A DNA stretch of 64,000 bases, taken from the NCBI GenBank assembly GCA_001899765.1, contig MKWM01000073.1, forward strand, positions 19,129 through 83,128, read 5' to 3'. The notes beneath the pieces were generated by a model. The model made no database searches and had not been told where the DNA came from. It was given only the letters and a program-made list of their open reading frames with translations. Below, in pieces: positions 59,847-64,000 of this stretch. This DNA comes from Thiobacillus sp. 63-78 (lineage in GTDB: Bacteria; Pseudomonadota; Gammaproteobacteria; Burkholderiales; Thiobacillaceae). The position numbers and the translations under genes are program-made. Numbering within the stretch: position 1 is the stretch's first letter; every line of letters begins with the position of its first letter.

Positions 59847-61283
59847 TCACTGACGCTGCAGATCATGCAGCAATCTTTGATAGTCGCCTGATTCCTCAAT
59901 CAATCGTGGTCCCAACGCACGTAGTTGGTCCACGGTTTCCGCGGGCAATGTATACGAAGTTGGAATGCCACGAAAGAAATCGCGCTCGGCAGGATCCTTG
60001 ATCGCGTCGAAGGTGACTTCGATCAGATAAAAATCAAACCCGGCTTCCGCCCCACCGACTGTTTGCTTCTCATCATTCTGTTTACGTATCTGCCTGGCCC
60101 AATCCTCAAAATTGGTCTTGAGAAGCTCGATCGTTTCAAACGAATAGCGGTTGATCGGGATATCCTTGACCGCCCTGAAGACCTGAGTGACGGTCGGCAC
60201 CACCTCGCTTCGATCCAGAGACAGGTCCGGAGCGGTCTCGGCATTGACGACGATCAGCACCGCCTTGCGAAGCCGTTCGAGGCGCATGGCGCGGGCGAGC
60301 GCCTGCGGCCCGTCGCCGGAAGCCACCCGATCCAGCATCCCGCGCAAGCCGATATTGTCGGTGATACCCCCATCCAGTAGATGCAGGTAGGGTCTGGCTG
60401 CGGAATCGAGATAGGAACGCACCTCGGCGGCTTTATATATCTGCCGTGCGGTCGCCCCACCGGAAGATCCGGCAACGTGTATCGGGCCAGGATAGCCGCA
60501 CGTGCCACCGTAGTTTCTGACGGTAAGGGGGCTAAACACGATCGGCACGGCACTTGAAGCCGCCACTGCGCGCGCCAGCGGAAACGAAGAAAGATCGGAG
60601 CAGAGCAGATCGAACTGATCCTGAGTGAATTCGAAACGCGTACCCAGCGACATGTCGCTGGCGTTGATCATCACGAAGGGGCGCCGTCCCTTCTCGACCA
60701 GATCGCCAAAAGTGGCATGATCGAAAATCTCGTCGTCGAAGTATTCGGCTACCAGATCGATCCTGCCAAATAGCGGCGACGAGACACGCGCCAGATTGAC
60801 CGGGGCAAGCAGCTTGCGGGTCAGTTCGCCTTGAACATTGCGCTTCAGGAAGCGGTGCTCGAAATCGCTGAAAATCTGCTCACCATAAAGCGCATAGTAG
60901 GCGGCAGTAAAGCTCCCACCGGACACTGAGGACAGGATATCGACTTCGTCGAGCAGGCGCTCGGGCTTCCCGTTCCGGACGATTTCAGTGTGGGCGAGGT
61001 GCTCAAGCACACCGTAGGCCAGAGCGGCAGCGCGCGTACCGCCGCCCGAGAAGGTGACGACGACCAGCATGTCGTCGCGCTCGTCAGGACTGGTGAGATT
61101 GGTAAAACGATAGCCATACGCCGGATCGTGCCGCGCCAGGGGTTGGTTTGGCGGGTAATGCGCGCAGCCCGCAAACGACAGGGCGCAGGCCAGCAGCACC
61201 CATTTCCGAAAGCCCGCCCGGTACGTGGTCTGTGCCGTATATGCCAGTTGGCGAAAGCCGCTGCGGCATGATTCAGGGTACAT
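59847..61283 (-). CDS. Patatin-like phospholipase lipoprotein
   Basis: A 478-residue protein from the ATG at 61283, with a lipoprotein signal whose lipobox LSFAGC ends near residue 40. The patatin fold shows the glycine-rich oxyanion loop VTFSGGGTRAAAL, the nucleophile serine in SSVSGGSF and the catalytic Asp in LLDGGITDN. It likely acts on phospholipids at the outer membrane or periplasm. An alternative ATG at 61352 overlaps the LOG-gene stop and would lengthen the leader by 23 residues. Co-location with phospholipase A1 and a TetR regulator suggests a lipid-turnover group. Confidence 0.88.
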   Translation of the reverse strand: MYPESCRSGFRQLAYTAQTTYRAGFRKWVLLACALSFAGCAHYPPNQPLARHDPAYGYRFTNLTSPDERDDMLVVVTFSGGGTRAAALAYGVLEHLAHTEIVRNGKPERLLDEVDILSSVSGGSFTAAYYALYGEQIFSDFEHRFLKRNVQGELTRKLLAPVNLARVSSPLFGRIDLVAEYFDDEIFDHATFGDLVEKGRRPFVMINASDMSLGTRFEFTQDQFDLLCSDLSSFPLARAVAASSAVPIVFSPLTVRNYGGTCGYPGPIHVAGSSGGATARQIYKAAEVRSYLDSAARPYLHLLDGGITDNIGLRGMLDRVASGDGPQALARAMRLERLRKAVLIVVNAETAPDLSLDRSEVVPTVTQVFRAVKDIPINRYSFETIELLKTNFEDWARQIRKQNDEKQTVGGAEAGFDFYLIEVTFDAIKDPAERDFFRGIPTSYTLPAETVDQLRALGPRLIEESGDYQRLLHDLQRQ

Positions 61284-61351
61284 ACCCGATATGTCCGGCA
61301 ACGCGCGCGCCACGAGGCGGATGAGGGGGCAGACGTTAGCGGTCAGGCACA

Positions 61352-62251
61352 TTACTTGTCCTGAGCAGGCGGGACACCCTTGTAGAAATCGCGCAACAGG
61401 GCAACCGCTTCGTCCGCACTGTCCACGATCGAGAAGTGCGCGAGGTCATCCCGGCTGATCATTCCTTCCTCCACCAGAAACTCGAAATCGATCAGCCGCC
61501 GCCAGAAGCGTTCGCCGATCAGAACGATGGGTATCGGCTCGATCTTTCCCGTCTGTACCAGCGTGAGTGTCTCGAACAGTTCATCGAGTGTTCCGTAGCC
61601 ACCCGGAAACGCAACCAGCCCCTTGGCCCGCAGCAGAAAATGCATCTTGCGCAGGGCGAAATAGTGGAACTGGAAACACAGTCCCGGACTGATGAACGGA
61701 TTGGGAGCCTGCTCCCGCGGCAACGTAATGTTGAGTCCGATGCTGTGCGCCCCGGCGTCGCAGGCACCCCGATTGGCCGCTTCCATGATGCCCGGCCCCC
61801 CACCTGTTACCACTACGAAATCACGTCGTTGGTGCTGCTGAAAATGGCGGGAAACGATTTCGGAGAAAGACCGTGCCTCATCGTAGTAGCGCGCGTATTC
61901 CAGCTGCTTGCGCGCCCGGGCGATCCCGGCCTGCAATGCCGCGTCACCAGCTTGTCCGCCAGCGCGCTGTAGCAATGCTTCGAGCTGTGCCCGTGCCTGA
62001 TCTGGCGGCAACAGCCGGGCACTGCCGAACACGACGATGGTGGAATGGATGTTGTGCTGACGCAGGTAGTACTCGGGCTTCGACAATTCCAGCTGCAATC
62101 GCAGCGGGCGCATCTCATCGACGCCCATGAAATCCAGGTCCTCGTAGGCAAGGCGATACGACGGGCTCGCACCGATCGCACGAGACAGGGCATCGCGTTC
62201 CGGGTCTGGGGCTGGGGTGTCGGTAGCGCCATGCGCCTGCTTTGTGGTCAT
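61352..62251 (-). CDS. LOG-family nucleotide phosphoribohydrolase
   Basis: A 299-residue protein of the LONELY GUY family. Signature motifs are VVTGGGPGIMEAANRGA (about 147-163), with the family GGGxGxM, and PGGYGTLDELFETLT near 217-231. LOG proteins remove the ribose phosphate from cytokinin nucleotides or related AMP derivatives. Longer versions such as this one occur in many bacteria with no known cytokinin role. Its start overlaps the end of a small upstream frame by 4 bases. Confidence 0.92.
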   Translation of the reverse strand: MTTKQAHGATDTPAPDPERDALSRAIGASPSYRLAYEDLDFMGVDEMRPLRLQLELSKPEYYLRQHNIHSTIVVFGSARLLPPDQARAQLEALLQRAGGQAGDAALQAGIARARKQLEYARYYDEARSFSEIVSRHFQQHQRRDFVVVTGGGPGIMEAANRGACDAGAHSIGLNITLPREQAPNPFISPGLCFQFHYFALRKMHFLLRAKGLVAFPGGYGTLDELFETLTLVQTGKIEPIPIVLIGERFWRRLIDFEFLVEEGMISRDDLAHFSIVDSADEAVALLRDFYKGVPPAQDK

Positions 62252-62418
62252 GAGCAGCCACCCTCATTGGCCCGATGCGGCCAGAACCTCATCGCAACGG
62301 GGAAGCAGGCGAACGATCCGCCGGATGCAAAATCGTGTGCCAGGCTCGGGACACCGCCGTAAGCGCCAAACCCGGCATGTAACCGGTGCGCTATTACAAG
62401 TGTCTTCCTGTCCTGCAT
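62248..62418 (-). CDS. Possible small protein upstream of LOG gene
   Basis: A 56-residue frame starting with ATG at 62418, six bases after a strong AAGGAG, and stopping on a TGA that overlaps the LOG ATG (ATGA). The coupling and ribosome-binding site argue for translation. The protein (MQDRKTLVIAHRLHAGFG...) has no recognisable domain, and its third-codon GC is lower than in neighbouring genes. It could be a true small protein or a coupling leader. Confidence 0.4.
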   Translation of the reverse strand: MQDRKTLVIAHRLHAGFGAYGGVPSLAHDFASGGSFACFPVAMRFWPHRANEGGCS

Positions 62419-62465
62419 GGCATCTCCTTATCCAAATGAACGTTGCCGCCGCATCTATCCGGCCA

Positions 62466-63866
62466 TTACAAGGTCACACTCTGACCCGGCTCGGGCACAC
62501 TCACTGTCCAGCCCTTGTCGGTTTGCAGGCGATGGGCGAGCGCGAGTGCTGCCGTTTCCTCGCCGTGCACCACGAATACCTGCCGCGGCGGCTGCCGGAA
62601 TCCGTCGGCCCAGTTGAGCAGCGCCCGCTGATCGGCGTGCGCCGAGAAGCCGCCAAGGGTATGAATCGAGGCACGTACGCTGATTTCCTCGCCGAGGAGA
62701 CGCACGCGTCGGGCGCCGTCGACCAGCCGCCGCCCCAGTGTTCCCTGCGCCTGGAAACCGGTGATCAGCACGCTGCATTCGGAACGTCCGAGGTTATGAC
62801 GCAGATGGTGTTTGATGCGGCCGGCATCGCACATGCCGCTCGCGGAAATGATGATGGCGCCGGAACGAATCCGGTTAAGCGCCATCGACTCGTCCACGCT
62901 GCCGACAAACTTCAGATACGGCAGGCTGCCGCCCGCCGCGCGCCAGTCGGCCAACCGGCGGGCCTCTTCATCAAACAGGGCCAGATGTTGCATGGTGATC
63001 CGGGTTGCGGCCGTGGCCATCGGTGAATCGACGAAGATGTTGAGATCGCGCAGCCGCCCTTGACGCGTCAACTGGTGCAAAGAATAGATAATTTCCTGGG
63101 TACGCCCGACCGCGAACGCGGGAATGATGACGTTGCCGCGCCGGGACTCCAGTGTGTGCTCGATCACCCCGGCCAGTTCCTCCAGTGTCGCCGGCAGTTC
63201 CTTGTGCATGCGGTCGCCGTAGGTTGATTCGATGAACAGCACGTCCGCTGCCGCGATCACGCTCGGGTCGCGCAGGATCGGCCGCCCCGGCTGGCCGAGG
63301 TCGCCGGAAAAGACCAGGGTCGTGGTCCTGCTGCCCTCGCTGACCTGAATTTCTATGATCGCCGAGCCGAGGATATGCCCGGCATCGTGGAAACGGCAGC
63401 GGATACCGGGATGCGGCACCAGCCATTCGTCATACGCGTGCGGACTCAATTGTTGCAGACAGTCCATGGCGTCCTGCACGGTATACAGCGGGGTCGCGGC
63501 GGCGCCGATACGCTTGCTGTTTTTCTGTTTACGCAAGGCGCGCGCAGCCTCGACTTCCTGGATGTGGCCACTATCCGGCAGCATCACACCGAGCAAGTCA
63601 ATAGTGGCCCAGGTGGCGTGAATCGGGCCTTTAAATCCCTCGTTCACGAGCTTCGGCAACAGGCCGCTGTGATCGATATGGGCATGCGTGAGCAGCACGA
63701 AATCGACCGCCTTCGGATCAAGATCAAATGGCCGGCGATTGCGTGCCGGAGCCTCGCGCCCGCCCTGAAACATGCCGCAATCCACCATGAATCGGGTCGT
63801 TCCGGTCTCGATCACATAGCACGATCCCGTGACCTCGCGCGCTGCCCCAAGGAATGTAACGTTCAC
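62466..63866 (-). CDS. Beta-CASP metallo-hydrolase, copy 2
   Basis: A 466-residue protein closely similar to copy 1, with the same motif set: MNVTFLGAAREVTGSCYV start, LTHAHIDHSGLLPKL (about 78-92), FHDAGHILGSAII, VFSGDLGQPGRP and the C-terminal SAHADQRALLNW. The start is a GTG at 63866, overlapping the stop of the gene that runs off the right edge (GTGA). It probably acts on RNA 3' or 5' ends like other beta-CASP enzymes; substrate unknown. Confidence 0.91.
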   Translation of the reverse strand: MNVTFLGAAREVTGSCYVIETGTTRFMVDCGMFQGGREAPARNRRPFDLDPKAVDFVLLTHAHIDHSGLLPKLVNEGFKGPIHATWATIDLLGVMLPDSGHIQEVEAARALRKQKNSKRIGAAATPLYTVQDAMDCLQQLSPHAYDEWLVPHPGIRCRFHDAGHILGSAIIEIQVSEGSRTTTLVFSGDLGQPGRPILRDPSVIAAADVLFIESTYGDRMHKELPATLEELAGVIEHTLESRRGNVIIPAFAVGRTQEIIYSLHQLTRQGRLRDLNIFVDSPMATAATRITMQHLALFDEEARRLADWRAAGGSLPYLKFVGSVDESMALNRIRSGAIIISASGMCDAGRIKHHLRHNLGRSECSVLITGFQAQGTLGRRLVDGARRVRLLGEEISVRASIHTLGGFSAHADQRALLNWADGFRQPPRQVFVVHGEETAALALAHRLQTDKGWTVSVPEPGQSVTL

Positions 63867-64000
63867 GATGCAAGGCGTCGATGCGTACGCGACAGCTCGC
63901 GCCAGGCAATCGCCGCAATCGCTCCCCACACCAGTATTCGCACGCTCATGGCAATGACCGTGCGCGGCTCGTAGGCGCCGCCGGACGCCACATGCATGCC
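63863..64000 (-). CDS. C-terminal tail of a membrane protein (5' part beyond window)
   Basis: Only the last 45 residues are in the window. They include one hydrophobic helix (SVRILVWGAIAAIAW) and a basic tail (RELSRTHRRLAS) before the TGA at 63863, which overlaps the GTG of the second metallo-hydrolase gene. The family cannot be named from this fragment. Confidence 0.6.
   Translation of the reverse strand, partial: GMHVASGGAYEPRTVIAMSVRILVWGAIAAIAWRELSRTHRRLAS

Overview
The window is GC-rich chromosomal DNA from a betaproteobacterium. The closest fit is a chemolithotrophic lineage such as Thiobacillaceae or other Nitrosomonadales; this is inferred from gene order, the many c-type cytochromes and the metal-efflux genes, not from a database match. 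Genes are tightly packed, and many neighbours overlap by 1-11 bases.

Layout. 1-2512 (minus strand): an ATP-grasp enzyme cut by the window edge, coupled to a radical SAM protein with a Cys-Cys-Ala-Glu-Pro tail, then a DUF971 protein. 2877-3807: a ParE/Phd-type toxin-antitoxin pair and tRNA-Arg(CCG). 3931-5646 (plus): a dihaem c5-type cytochrome and a Sel1-repeat membrane protein. 5677-11516 (minus): a heavy-metal RND efflux operon. 11783-15411 (plus): cytochrome b561, an SHP-like cytochrome, a dihaem cytochrome and a QseBC/PmrAB-like two-component system. The gap between these two units carries two CTTAAG-N5-CTTAAG boxes of the kind bound by that regulator family. 15472-16179 (minus): a CusF-like copper protein and a remnant of a multicopper oxidase.

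16334-42549 is dominated by cell-envelope genes on the minus strand. It holds secA, an OmpA-family protein and lpxC, then, read in the direction of transcription, the complete division and cell-wall cluster mraZ-rsmH-ftsL-ftsI-murE-murF-mraY-murD-ftsW-murG-murC-murB-ddl-ftsQ-ftsA-ftsZ. A sigma70-like promoter with four 10-bp-spaced MraZ boxes starts that cluster. RNase P RNA and its terminator lie just upstream. Three palindromic repeats sit inside the cluster: one ~60-bp family appears in the murD 3' end and the murG 5' end, and a different inverted repeat lies between ddl and ftsQ.

43220-49563 carries a DUF1269-like protein, pyrC, rsmI, the yraN-diaA-dolP neighbourhood, ubiD and a glycine-zipper protein. 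49391-55639 (minus) carries a PBP4-type carboxypeptidase, a cytochrome c, an HDOD-GAF signalling protein and two UDP-sugar enzymes (TviC/TviB type). A divergent trypsin-like protease follows. The last section (56515-64000, minus) holds phospholipase A1, two paralogous beta-CASP metallo-hydrolases, a TetR regulator, a patatin-like lipoprotein, a LOG-family protein with a possible small upstream gene, and the tail of a membrane protein.

The least understood unit is the radical SAM/ATP-grasp pair at the left edge. The most unusual structural signal is the palindromic element carried in frame by two essential cell-wall genes.
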